Shown here one piece after another: positions 1 to 10,960 of a stretch of DNA of 64,000 bases. The notes beneath the pieces were generated by a model. The model searched no databases and was not told where the DNA came from. It saw only the letters and a program-made list of their open reading frames with translations. Every line of letters begins with the position of its first letter. The first letter of the stretch is position 1. The stretch covers positions 4,793,501 through 4,857,500 of the forward strand of contig JBAMJR010000070.1 of assembly GCA_038501785.1 (NCBI GenBank), given 5' to 3'. The DNA is from Myoxocephalus aenaeus (taxonomy: Eukaryota > Chordata > Actinopteri > Perciformes > Cottidae). The position numbers and the translations under genes were made by a program.

Positions 1-194
1 TCCACCTCATCCTCATGATCACCTGCCCCAGGAACCCCTACTGCACCTGCTTCATGTCCCACTTCAACATGTACCTCATCCTCATCATGTGCAACTCCGT
101 CATCGACCCCATCATCTACGCCTTTCGCAGCCAAGAGATGAGGAAGACCTTCAGAGACATTTTCTGCTGCTCGCACGCTCTCCTGTGCGTGTGA
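1..194 (+). CDS. mc4r: Melanocortin receptor, C-terminal part (mc4r-like), cut by window edge
   Basis: This is the last 63 codons of a class A G-protein-coupled receptor, read in the frame starting at base 3 and ending at TGA 192-194. The peptide contains the third extracellular loop with NPYC, then TM7 with MSHFNMYLILIMCNS and the DPIIYAF motif (the melanocortin form of NPxxY), then helix 8 RSQEMRKTF and a Cys-Cys pair likely to be palmitoylated; it ends LLCV. Melanocortin receptors bind alpha-MSH/ACTH and signal through Gs and cAMP at the cell surface. The short tail ending in CV and the residues MSHFNMY/VIDP fit teleost MC4R better than MC1R; MC5R or MC3R cannot be excluded from so few residues. 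Melanocortin receptor genes are normally intronless, which fits the open frame to the window edge. Family assignment is firm, subtype is inferred. Confidence 0.85.
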   Translation, partial: HLILMITCPRNPYCTCFMSHFNMYLILIMCNSVIDPIIYAFRSQEMRKTFRDIFCCSHALLCV

Positions 195-2075
195 GGCGGT
201 CGGTTTGGGTGTCGGCGGAGCTCCGGCTCTGACGGCTGCAATCAGCGGTTTGAAGGAAACGTGGCTGACAAGGACTTTGAGATTTTGATCTGTGAATCAC
301 TGTTGCTGCGTTAATGATTGATAAGGGGGGGGCCTTTGGGGTTGCAGAAGCGGTAGGTTTACAGACGCCTTGTAAAATAGAGAATCGCTCCGTGGAAAAA
401 AAATGCTATTTTGTTTGGTAGTTAACGTCACTCTACTTCATCAGCGTGTATATAAACGACACACATGCTCAAACCGTGGTTCATTTAAAAATCTTTTCTG
501 TCAACGCACACGCACGTTTATGTTGCTGTTCACTATCAAAGATAATATAAATCTGAATATGGAATTTAAATGTCACAGCTTTTGCAGCGTAGAACCTAAA
601 TGCCACAGTGCGTGCACTCTGGATATCCAGCACAGAGGTTAACATGGTATGTGACATACTACCTCCACGTCGGAGAGTGCAATCCACCTCGTAACAGACA
701 CAATGAGAGTATGTGGCACACTGCAAGCCCGGTGACATTTACTTTTCACGAGATAGAATGTTGACTGATATCACAGCTCAGTGATTTCCCTCGTGTGTCA
801 TGTGCCAATCATGAAGGAGGAGATTAATGCAAGCACAGTGGACATCCGGCTCGACTGAAGTGAGCTTTTACCCTTTTTTATTTATTTTTTAAAGAGGGGA
901 AATGTTTCTAAGTTAGAGGTAAAACTGTCAAACAAGGCACAGAGGGAAACCAGGTCATTTCAAATGGACTACTTTGTAGCAAAGAGGTTTCAAATGTGAT
1001 TTTCCACCGCTGAGATCAAACTAAATGCTTCTGGAAACAAGAGCACATAAAGAAAAAAAGAGAACAACAACACAATTTCTCTGTGCCGTCGTTCATATTG
1101 TAGCCGCAGGATGTTTTATGATGCTTGCGCGTGACAGTTATCGACTGCGATGTAAATTCAGCGCAGTGAAGTTGTAAAAGCAGTCACTGGGTGACACATT
1201 TACAGTGATGAGGGGAACTACTTGTGTACCTTCAGTGCAGAATGTATTGAAGAAGAAAAAAAAGATGATTTATTTATGACTTTAAAATGTGGAAATCAAG
1301 AAAATGTCATTGTACTTCTCAGGCACAACAGTTGGCATAAGCATTTCTAGTTTAGATTATTGCTATATTTTAACCTCCAGTGTGTATTCCCAGTTGTTGG
1401 CAACTTTTGTGCCCTACCTCGTCAGGGATGCAGTTTTTTCGTGGACCCTCATCTCTGCTTTTCCCCTCTGAAGCAGAGCCGCCAAAAAGAGATTTTTTTT
1501 TATCGCAGGGATGAACAGAAAGCTGCCTCAGTGTTTGTAAATCGTGATTTTTCGTCTGAGCAAATGACTAAAACAGACCCTGTGACTCATCACATGTGTG
1601 GATTTCCAATCAAAAGCTCCTGTGAATTTGTGGTTTGCGTCAATATTTGTGTAAATTTGCACACATGGGTTGTTCTCACACTCGGCATGTATGTATGACC
1701 ATACAGAGAATCTATTTTTCATCATATTTATTGGCAAAGACAGATTTTACTGAATGTATTTTTATGTGTGTGTTGTGTAATGCGTTGCTGTTATTCTTGC
1801 CTTAATTATGTGGCGCTGCGATGTAAAGAGCAACTCCTCCTCTGTGACAGTCTGTATATGTTGATAAGTGGCATTTTCAATATTGCCTTATTTATTTCTC
1901 TCTTTTTAATGACAAAAGGGCATTTCGAAAGCTCATAAAATACAGGAGAAAACCGCTAAAAGCTTTACCTGGAATTTGATAAATGTGTGCCGGCATGAAG
2001 CCGCTTGTTTGAGCAATGCGTACTCTGTGAATCACTGCTGCAAAGTAACTTCAATAAATCATGCTGCCACCTCAG
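195..2075 (+). other. Probable 3' UTR of the melanocortin receptor gene
   Basis: AT-rich non-coding sequence follows the stop codon. The first AATAAA on the + strand after the stop lies at 2053-2058 and is followed by a GT-rich stretch (gctctgtttgtcag) about 25 bases on, as expected at a cleavage site. The open frames inside (403-642, 1360-1698 and others) have no recognisable protein content. The 3' end is inferred from the signal only; no transcript evidence is available. Confidence 0.4.
2053..2058 (+). terminator. Candidate poly(A) signal AATAAA
   Basis: Canonical hexamer, the first on this strand downstream of the receptor stop codon, with a GT-rich element just downstream. It would give a 3' UTR of about 1.9 kb. 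Confidence 0.35.
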
Positions 2076-2079
2076 CAAC

Positions 2080-5000
2080 AGCTCTGTTTGTCAGCGTTCC
2101 TCTGCTGCGCAGACTTTAACCTTTACACAGCGACTACTTTGTTGACGTTTTACCTGAACGGGGGGGAAAAAAACACGACAATTCCTCAAATGCACATGTG
2201 AAAACAACATCACACTGGGAAAAACAACTGGACTTATGTGAAACGTAAAGATGCAAATGAATGTATTATAATATAATAAAAAAAATGCATTCATACAAAC
2301 GCAAAGTGAGAAACTGACGTTTATGTGCCAGATAATAATACAGACAGGGTTTTAAAAAAAAAATGTTTTGCTGCATGCATGCATAATACTTGGGAAGCAT
2401 CTGTGTGACAAATAGACAATTATTTATTACGAATGTAATAACATCTTAATAGGCTTTTAGGTGGTAATGGATCAGGCTAAACACTGGAATCTGCAGCTTT
2501 TTTTTTTATGAAGGGCTCTGATGAAGGGACGCCCTTTGTCATCAAATCCATGCAAGTTACAAAAAAGGATGGACATGAGAAGAAAACAATGGAATAAAGA
2601 AATAATTTTAAGGTTTGAGAAAACTGAGATGTTGTCTCTATCTTTTATTTCCGAGACACATTCAAGCAGGCAAAAACGTTTTCTTTTTTCATTCCATATC
2701 CAGGGATATGCGTTCAAAAAGTGGGCGGTGAATGTTGCACTAAGCAGAGCGATTCTGTTTCCATTCATCTCAGTTTGGTCCCAGTCGTACAAAATATAAT
2801 CTCCTTCCTTCCTTTGTCTTCTTACTAAAGCACAATGAAATAAAATGGTACCGGCACAGCGGGTGTGCCTCGTGTATTTTTCACCGAAAGTCACAAAGAC
2901 TTTACATTTCATCAGCCTCTCTCTCCTTCTGAGTCCTGTCAAAGTTTCTCTCTGCCTTTTTTCATTAGCGTCAGATTGCTGACTTCTGTCTCGCGATCCC
3001 AGGTGAGAGCCGATGGAAGGCGTCTTCGTGGTTTCTCTGCCGTGTCGCCCCTCATGCTTGCTGTTTCAACACGCTAAAAGTGCGCAGGGGAAGTGCTTCT
3101 CGTGAAGTGGTTTATTTTTGGAGCCCACTTTCTTTCTCCTCGATTGCTGCACACTTCAATGCTGGCCGACATTGCTCAGTTTCTAACTCTAAGACTTGTA
3201 CTCTTGGTCACTGTTCCCGAACCGGAGGGGACGCAGCATGAGGCGACTGGCCCCTCCTACCTAACCCCATCATTATAATGGATCCTGTGATACATTATGT
3301 ACAGGTACCCTGTGCAGCTCACTCTCAAAACCATTAAGCATGTTCCAGTCCCTGTAGAGCTTTTGTTCCTTCTCTATAAACCTATTTCGTCCACATTACG
3401 GACAAAATAGGTTTGCCACTGAAAGCCATCCCTACACAAAGATAAGGAAGGTACTTGGAAATAACTCAGGTAATGAAAAGAAATGACATCAGGCATGAAG
3501 CAGGAGAGCTTTGCGCTAAATTGGAGGACCTAGAAACCGCATATGGCTCATTTCAGGGATATCATCCTTGACAGAATTCAGGCCACAAGCTTAACGTTCC
3601 AAAAGAGTGATCATATTTTTTATCTCCTCAAGTCCTTCTGTTTCTACGCAAGGTGACCAATTTGAGATATGGGATAAAGTGTGTTCCACCCCTGGACGAT
3701 GGTGACACCTACACCCAAGAAGAAACACCAAAAACCTTTCGGCAGATGAAGGTCGTCCAACAGACGGTCTGAGCATCCTGAGGGATGGGAGGAAGACATT
3801 TTAAATTGATGTAATGAGAGAGAAACTGGGAAGCTGTCTCGATCATCGGCGTGTCTCCGAGGACTTGAAGGATTTAATGTGAGATCACAAAACATGGCAA
3901 CGCACGACGCTGATCCGGCAGACGTAAAGAGCGGGTTTGCCAACGAGCGAGACGCTGTCCGGATCACAACTTCACTCCGCCTTCCCTGACGTGTTTGTAG
4001 CCTCGATGTTTCTCGCTTTGCTGGTGACGAACTGAAAAGGGGAGCGCTCATTTCACCCTCATGTTGAGGATTAAAAAAAATGAACTAAGAACAATTAACA
4101 ATGCTTGAACTCTCTATCAATACTGGCAATAGAGTCTGAACTTGTCAAAGAAAGGCCAGAAAGACCAGATCAGGTCTTCTCTCGTATAATTCAAACATGT
4201 TGGACTGTCCTAGTTTAAAGGTACATCTACTTGTCTCTTATACAGAGAAAAGAAGTTGACGTTTAGTTGTCAAGTTAGTCTGTGTAGAATGGTGGAAATC
4301 CTGTGTGACGGGAAATGCAGGTAACATATAGCATGACTAGAGAAGAAGATTGTAGAGGTTATATAATTGAGGCATGTGTAAAATGTGTGAGGCTCTATTG
4401 AGTTCAAGGTTTGGACTTTTCTCATATTTACTCTTCAGTCATCTCACAGACTTCTTCTCTCCATCTGCAGTTATTCAATATCTTTACGGGTCTGTGAGAA
4501 AAAGCTTTATCTCACAGTAACATACTGGCGCTAACATGCTAAGTGTGCGTTAGCCGTCAACTCAAGTAAAGAGTTTCAGATTATAGACTTTTACAATAAA
4601 CACACCAAACAAAGGAACTAATTCCAGCTTTTTTAATACCTGACAGTCAAAAAGAGGATTTACACTGAAAGACACAGGAGGACAAATATACTATTATTAC
4701 ACTGGTGTTGCTGTAACCCCGGATGTTGCGCAAGAACACCAATTCATTCAAAACACAAACAGGTATTTAATCCCAAAACATCTCGTTTTGTTAAACTGTG
4801 ATGAAAATGAAAGACACGGCAAAAAAAAAAAAAAAAAGCTTCATTGAAACCACGATCCAATTTGTTTTCACTTCTTTGCTTTACAAAGTGATCTCTATTA
4901 AAAAATCACAAAGGTTCCAGAGCCAATTTGTCTTCAAAAGACATTTTCGTTTCAGTGACAAAAGAAAACGCTAAAGGAACAGAGACACTGACAGTTGATG

Positions 5001-5870
5001 GATTATTATTATTATTATAGAAAATTAATCCATTAAGTGTCTTTTTCTTTTTTCATCCATTGACTAATCTCTGCGTCCTTTTCTTTGGGCGTCAAAATCC
5101 CCTCATTCCCCAGTGTGTGTGTGATTGTGATGTAACGCCTCGTCTCGCTGCTCCTCAGTCTGCGGTTTATCATCTTAAAGCCCGACCGCTGGTTTCCACT
5201 GACCCCTAATAAGCTGGAGGGGAAGCTGCGGTATCGTCACCTCCAGCCGAGCCCCGAATGCCTCCCACGTGTCACCGGCACACTCATTACTCAGCACAGC
5301 CGATGGAATCGGCAGCTACGCCCTGAAATAATGAATGCAATCCTTCTTTTTCGAAGTAGAGAATCATCCTTTACACTTAATTTACAAGTGGAAAAGGTAC
5401 TGCATCTTTTATTCCTCCAGCACTGACACAGTTTCCCACTCGCATGTGGCCTTCGGTGCTGCTTTACCGATGGCTCTCATTGGCTCCATCGGTCCTTATC
5501 GTGCCGGCCTCCTGGGGATTTGTTGCACAGAGCCGCTCGCATCAAATTAGACAGTGTTGCCTCTGCTCCTGCCATCCCCAGCTAATGGTAAATAAAGTCA
5601 GGTCCTCTCTGTTAAGTTAAATTAATGGTGAAAAATGCATGCGTTGTCTCTCCTGTTTTAAAACAGTAATTTGCCACATTGCGACTAGCAAATCCTTGCC
5701 TTTAATTATTCAGCCAGAGAGGGTGGAATAATATTTTATTACGAATCGGAGCAATTTAGAAACTGTGCAAGGCACCGGGTTAACTCAAGAAAAGCATTAA
5801 CTAGCTGTGTGGTTGAAAAACAGAATTAAAACAGATAGATCTGCACACCAAGTAGCTCCCATTTTATCTT
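2080..5870. other. Intergenic sequence, no gene recognised
   Basis: AT-rich sequence with homopolymer runs (poly-A near 4821, ATT triplets near 5002) and a short hairpin at 3378-3414. The longest open frame (3644-4051, minus strand, 135 codons) has no recognisable domain and no splice or family support. I see no gene here. Confidence 0.6.
3378..3414. repeat. Short inverted repeat (15-bp arms, 7-base loop)
   Basis: Arm 3378-3392 pairs with 3400-3414 with one mismatch (aaacctatttcgtcc against ggacaaaataggttt), loop acattac. Function unknown; may be a relic of a palindromic repeat. Confidence 0.6.
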
Positions 5871-5879
5871 TCGTCCTGC

Positions 5880-5975
5880 TGTTTTTGTTTATTTTGTTGT
5901 AAGTTGCTGCTACCCCGACACCAAATTTCCCCTCGGGGATTAATAAAGTATATATTCATTCATTCATTCATTCAT
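5880..5975 (+). repeat. LINE/SINE-type 3' tail with (ATTC)n
   Basis: The sequence reads ...caaatttcccctcggggattaataaagtat followed by an (ATTC)n run. The paired cccc/gggg then ATTAATAAAG followed by a microsatellite is the usual 3' end of truncated fish non-LTR elements and their SINE partners. No reverse transcriptase sequence is attached, so this is a 5'-truncated fragment. The family is not assigned. Confidence 0.6.
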
Positions 5976-6117
5976 TAGAAGGATGTTTTATACTGTGTAG
6001 CGCTCCCTCAGACTGCAAATAGTCAATCAAATAATAAATACCAGTAAGAAAACACATTGTTTATTGAATATATGCATTGCTAGTACATCGAGGCTGCCAT
6101 TCAGCAACAACACAGCT

Positions 6118-6308
6118 ACTTTAAGTGCCACTAAAGTAATCAAATTCTTGATTCTTGTCGTTCTGAGTATGTAATCATGGTCGAATGCACTTATTGTTAG
6201 TCGCTTTGGATAAAAGCGTCAGCTAAATGAAATGTAATGTAAATATAATGCATCAAATGCATAATGTAATGTAAATATAATGCATATCATGTAAATATAA
6301 TGCATAAA
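6118..6308 (+). repeat. Dispersed teleost repeat (GTCGCTTTGGATAAAAGCG type), copy 1
   Basis: Contains gtcgctttggataaaagcg followed by tcagctaaatgaaatgtaatg and then short tandem units of taaatataatgcat. The same sequence, including about 60 bases upstream (cttgattcttgtcgttctgagt...), occurs on the opposite strand at 50441-50600, which shows it is an interspersed repeat. The motif is common in teleost genomes; I do not assign the family. Confidence 0.7.
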
Positions 6309-6337
6309 AAGAAGATATGGTGATTGTAAATATTCCT

Positions 6338-6465
6338 CCCATTATTGCACTGTGTTTATCGTTAAATGTTTATTGTTATTGTTAAATGTCATGCAGCTCC
6401 CACCAGGACAAATTCCTTGTATGTGAAAACATACATGGCAATAAATGGTTCTGGTTCTGACATCT
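6338..6465 (+). repeat. LINE-type 3' tail (AATAAATGGTTCTGGTTCTG)
   Basis: The segment ends caaattccttgtatgtgaaa...ggcaataaatggttctggttctgac. A TTCCTTGTATGTG block, AATAAA and short TTCTGG repeats are the standard end of truncated fish L2/Rex-like LINEs. Only the tail is present. Confidence 0.55.
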
Positions 6466-6469
6466 GTGT

Positions 6470-7297
6470 TGCATATGTGTGTATTTGTGTACATATGAAG
6501 CCTAGATGTATGTATTTGTGTGTATGCATAATGCATTTGCACTGGAGGTGGTCTGTCACCTGTGTGTACGTTCAGTGAGACAGCTGGAGGCTTTTCTTCA
6601 GTGCTCAATTACAGGAGGTGCATTTCTTTTGCTGGTGGAATTTGATATTCCATCATGATCTTTACATACCTTTCTCTATCTTTTATATTCGTCTCTTCGA
6701 TATACTATCGGTGCGAATGCTTGATATACAATGTGTCTTCTAATATTTGATTGATTATGTGCAACAGCTGTGGTACGTCCCGTGGGTTTGTGGGTATTTT
6801 TAAAAGACTCACTTCTTATCAGACGTCTGAGGAAAAGCCTGAATGCTCGAAAACGTTGCACGGCAAAACAATGGGAGCTGCAGATCCATCTGTTTTAATT
6901 ATGTTAGATTTTTTCATTTTTTCCTCCAGCAATAAACCAATTGGACACAGGATGTGCACATATTTTAAAAACATCCCCATCCGGTGATTTTGTTCATTTT
7001 AAACTAATAAGTACACTTGAAACTAGCAATGTTCCCGTTCTTTCCCGACATGATTATAATCTTGAGTGCATATTGCGCAATTGCATCTGTTTATCCCCCG
7101 GTGTGTGAAAGAGAGAGCTGGAGGTTGTGCGTGAGAGAGGGACGCTAATGGGCGCCATAGTCGCCATAGTCGCCATAGCAACCTATTGGAAAACATGAGA
7201 GTGCCCGCAAGAGTTCTTGTTTTTCTCACAAACAACCAAGTTCTTAAACATCACTCCTGCAGCTCCACACAGGACGCACAATTCATCCAAGCAACAC

Positions 7298-7300
<3 letters not shown>
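6470..7300. other. Intergenic sequence, no gene recognised
   Basis: AT-rich sequence without coding character. A triplicated cgccatagt unit lies near 7153-7178. Open frames are short and unsupported. Confidence 0.5.

Positions 7301-7388
<88 letters not shown>
7301..7388 (+). repeat. (TG)n microsatellite, about 88 bp
   Basis: Uninterrupted TG dinucleotides. All reading frames through it (poly Cys-Val, poly His-Thr) are artefacts. Confidence 0.98.
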
Positions 7389-7391
<3 letters not shown>

Positions 7392-7778
7392 AGGAGAACA
7401 TCTGGGAGAGAGAAGATTGTAGGAGACCTGAGGACATTTAAACAGGAGGAGTTTAATCCGCTTGTTTTTCTTGTGATTTCACCAAATGCAAGCTACCGGT
7501 ACACGTTTTTACACGTTTGATCCGTTCTCAGGACCCTGACATGTGTGAATTAAAAATGCAGATGTTATCTCTTACTGTGGTTTGCTTTATTCCTTTCTGA
7601 GTTATAATACAACCTTCAACTACTCCAGGAGACCTCTGCACATAGCATCCCTACATTGGTTACATTTTGACTCATAAAGCACAGATGTGGTTGGCAGACA
7701 ATAAAGAAAAGAAATGTGGATACTTGTATTAGTAGTACACTTCCATGTAGTACACTGTGTACACTACTCTCACATCGA

Positions 7779-7808
7779 ACACAGCTGTTGTGCACTTGCG
7801 GGGAAATG

Positions 7809-7839
<31 letters not shown>

Positions 7840-8088
7840 CTTCTTCTTCTTCTTCTTCTTCTTCTTCTTCTTCTTCAAATATGGAGGCCATTGAGGGTGA
7901 GAACTGTCCAGCGTTCCACGCTCATCTTTTTTTTAGCGTTATAAGAAGAAGAAATGATCCTTTATTAATCCCTGTGGGGAAATTGGTCTCTGCATTGGAC
8001 CCATCCTTAGTTATTAAGGAGCAGTGTGCTGCCGTGAGGCGCCCGGGGAGCAACTGTTGGTTCAGTGTCTTGCTCAAGGACACTTCAA
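7779..8088 (+). repeat. Dispersed repeat copy 1 (direct repeat of 13761-14049)
   Basis: From acacagctgttgtgcacttg through a (CTT)n run, then ggaggccattgagggtgaga, gttataagaagaagaaat, cctttattaatccctgtggg and gaaattggt, to tgctcaaggacacttcaa. The same series occurs in the same orientation at 13761-14049 with scattered substitutions. The block tttattaatccc...ggggaaattgg is the complement of a common fish LINE-type tail, and the block ending in cttgctcaaggacacttcaa is a frequent teleost repeat. Because both copies encode similar peptides in one frame they can look like a conserved protein; this is repeat sequence. Confidence 0.85.
7810..7876 (+). repeat. (CTT)n microsatellite inside the dispersed repeat
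   Basis: About 22 CTT units. Copy 2 of the repeat at 13810-13835 has only a short interrupted CTT run at the same place, so the array expanded after the copies separated. It yields poly-Ser on + and poly-Glu on -; neither is a gene. Confidence 0.95.
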
Positions 8089-8099
8089 CATGCGAACTA

Positions 8100-10030
8100 T
8101 GGGGGGATAATAGTAGTAGTACCTCCTCCGCGTATTCATGTCGCCATACTTGTCTGTGGGAACACACCTGTGCACTCAAAACGGCGTATTTCTTTACAAA
8201 ACCTAACATTGTAGTTTTACAGTGTCTTTTTTTATTTTGTTTTGTTTGTTTGAAACGGGTTAAAACCCCTCATAGTGCATTTCAGCTGCATGGGAACGTT
8301 GTTTTGTTGGTTGGCAAATATGAGACACAGTAACAGACGTCGAAAAACAATCCAGCTGCCAACTTTTCACAGATAAAATGAGACTTCCATGTTCGTCCAA
8401 CCACGCTTTACCTTAGAGAGGTTTTTACTGTATAATCACCTCGTAAACGTCCCACATATCCTTACAACTAACTGCTGGATTGTTATAATATTACAGACTA
8501 ATTGATGTGTTGATCTTTCCTCTTTCGCCACCATCAGACCACAAATAGCAACATGTTGAAATCTAATGAGCAGGTTCCATTTGTTTTACACCTTCACATG
8601 AACAAAAAAGAGGAAAGCATGAAGCACGTATTGATTTACTTGACCCCTTGACCTTTTCCTCTGGTGTAACTGCACAATTATTCTCCCAAGAAGAAGAAAT
8701 CTATTGATTTTAGTCAAAGCCCATGACTCTGACCCTACAGGGTCGTCTATTATTATATATCAACGGTATTGAACTGGGGAAGCGTCAGTACTTGAGGAGA
8801 TTATTATGTCTCGTATGTATTGTGTGATGCTTTTATCCAAAGTGGAAGAAAAAAACTTGGAAAGTTAGTTTACGCTGTTTGAATCGATGCGGATATATAC
8901 ATTACATTAGGCCTGATGCATGACCTCCAAATGGAGGTTAATGTGATCGTGAATAACACAATGTATCTAGTTTCCCACTTTTGGAATAAAAGCTCCGCAA
9001 CTGGAGTTGTTTTTGCCATTTTCTATCAGTCTATCAATAACGACGTATTGCGTTCATATGAAATGTAGAGATAAGTGCACACAACAGGACTCAAGTGAAG
9101 GTTCTAACCAATCGATCTAATCAATAAGGTCGTCTAACGCAAGGACACTAATGAAAACCCCTTTAACAATCAGCATCAACAGTAGAGAAAACTCATGCAG
9201 TGCACTCCAAACGTTGTAAAATGACTTTCTTTGAATTATATCGCCGATCCCATTGTGTTTTTACAGGTTAATTTGGGCTAAAATGTGTTTGTGATGTGAT
9301 GCACATGAAAGGGAAAATGTCCATTTGATGGAATGGTGCAGCCATATGAGATGGTTTGGGTCTATGAGCGTCAATAAAGCGCTGGAACACACGGATACAG
9401 AATATGTGACACTGCCGGATACTGTGGAATAAGACGCTTTTATCTATTTTAAAGCTACAAAAGGTGATACAAAATAAAAAAAATAAAGTAATGTCACTAG
9501 GTCCTGTAGAAATTATTTCAATGCTAAATTAGTTTTGTGTGTAAAATCTGGTCACAGAAATAAGAGACAAAGGAAAAATGAAAATGAACAACCGCATTCA
9601 TTGTTGTCTATATCTTGCATGGAACCTTCAAAAGGAATAAAACAAGTTTTAATATGGTTTAAAAAGTCAAGTGAGTGCATTGGGTACATAATAACATCTG
9701 CATCTCTTCTCTGTTGGACCCATAATGATCTACTATAGCAAATGGGTGTCAACAAGCTGTATACATTACTTGTTGCCCTCTGAGGTATTAGTCATCCTTC
9801 AGCTCAGTGACACTTAAATAAACACATTAAACTTGAAACACACATCTCCTCAGCAGAGGGATCTCATTACTTGTTTACTGACAGCAATAGATAACAGTAG
9901 ATTGATAATTAAGTAAAAGTAATTTGTGTTTCAGAGACTGAAGCAGCCTCTCTGGTTGGAAAGTGGGCAGCAGACGGTTATTCTCCCCAACTCCTCTTCT
10001 ACATGCCAGCAAGTCGTTTAGCCTTGTGTT
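8100..10030. other. Intergenic sequence, no gene recognised
   Basis: Unremarkable AT-rich sequence. A weak relic of the gcttttatccaaagtgg repeat motif is at about 8829. No open frame has coding character. Confidence 0.55.
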
Positions 10031-10035
10031 GATGT

Positions 10036-10960
10036 TTTGTGTCTCTTTGTAGTCGTTTTAAATCTCTTTGTTGTCATTGTGTGTCTCTTTGTTGTCATTG
10101 TGTGTCTCTTTGTAGTAGTTGTGAGTCTCTTTGTTGTCATTGTGTGTCTCTTTTTAGTAGTTTGAGTCTCTTTGTTGTCATTGTGAGTCTCTTTGTTGTC
10201 ATTATGTGTCTCTTTGTAGTAGTTGTGAGTCTCTTTGTTGTCATTATGTGTCTCTTTGTAGTAGTTGTGAGTCTCTTTGTTGTCATTGTGTGTCTCTTTT
10301 TAGTAGTTTGAGTCTCTTTGTTGTCATTGTGTGTCTCTTTTTAGTAGTTTGAGTCACTTTTTTGTCATTGTGTGTCTCTTTTTAGTAGTTTGAGTCACTT
10401 TGTTGTCATTGTGTGTCTCTTTTTAGTAGTTTGAGTCACTTTGTTGTCATTATGTGTCTCTTTTTAGTAGTTTGAGTCTTTGTTGTCATTGTGTGTCTCT
10501 TTGTAGTACTTGTGAGTCTCTTTGTTGATGTTTCGTGTCTCTTTGTAGTAGTTGTGAGTCTCTTTGTTTTAATGATGTGTCTCTTTGTAGTAGTTGTGAG
10601 TCTCTTTGTTGTCATTATGTGTCTCTTTGTAGTAGTTGTGAGTCTCTTTGTTGTCATTATGTGTCTCTTTGTAGTAGTTGTGAGTCTCTTTGTTGTCATT
10701 ATGTGTCTCTTTGTAGTAGTTGTGAGTCTCTTTGTTGTCATTATGTGTCTCTTTGTAGTAGTTGTGAGTCTCTTTGTTGTCATTATGTGTCTTTTTGTCG
10801 TTTTGAGTCTCTTTGTTGTCGTTTTGTCCTGTAGTTTGGGTTTGTTATAGTCATTTGAGCCTCTTTGTAGTTGATTTGTGTAGTTTTTTGTTTCTTTGTT
10901 TATCTTTGTAATTGTTTTGTCTCTTTGTAGTCGTTTTGTGTCTCTTTGTTGATTTTTTGT
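10036..10960. repeat. Minisatellite, 42-bp unit made of two 21-bp half-units
   Basis: Tandem array of gtctctttgttgtcattatgt alternating with gtctctttgtagtagttgtga, most regular at 10597-10796 and degenerate at both ends. Each half starts GTCTCTTTGT, so the 42-bp unit itself arose by duplication of a 21-mer. Because 21 and 42 are multiples of three and the units lack stops, long false open frames run through both strands (to 220 codons on the minus strand). A shorter diverged relative on the opposite strand lies at 33325-33490. Confidence 0.92.

Noticed and set aside
3644..4051. 135-codon minus-strand frame
   Set aside because: No family or motif recognised; consistent with chance.
7716..8333. 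205-codon frame with poly-Ser and a peptide shared with 13866-14177
   Set aside because: The shared peptide comes from two copies of a dispersed repeat; the poly-Ser is a CTT microsatellite.
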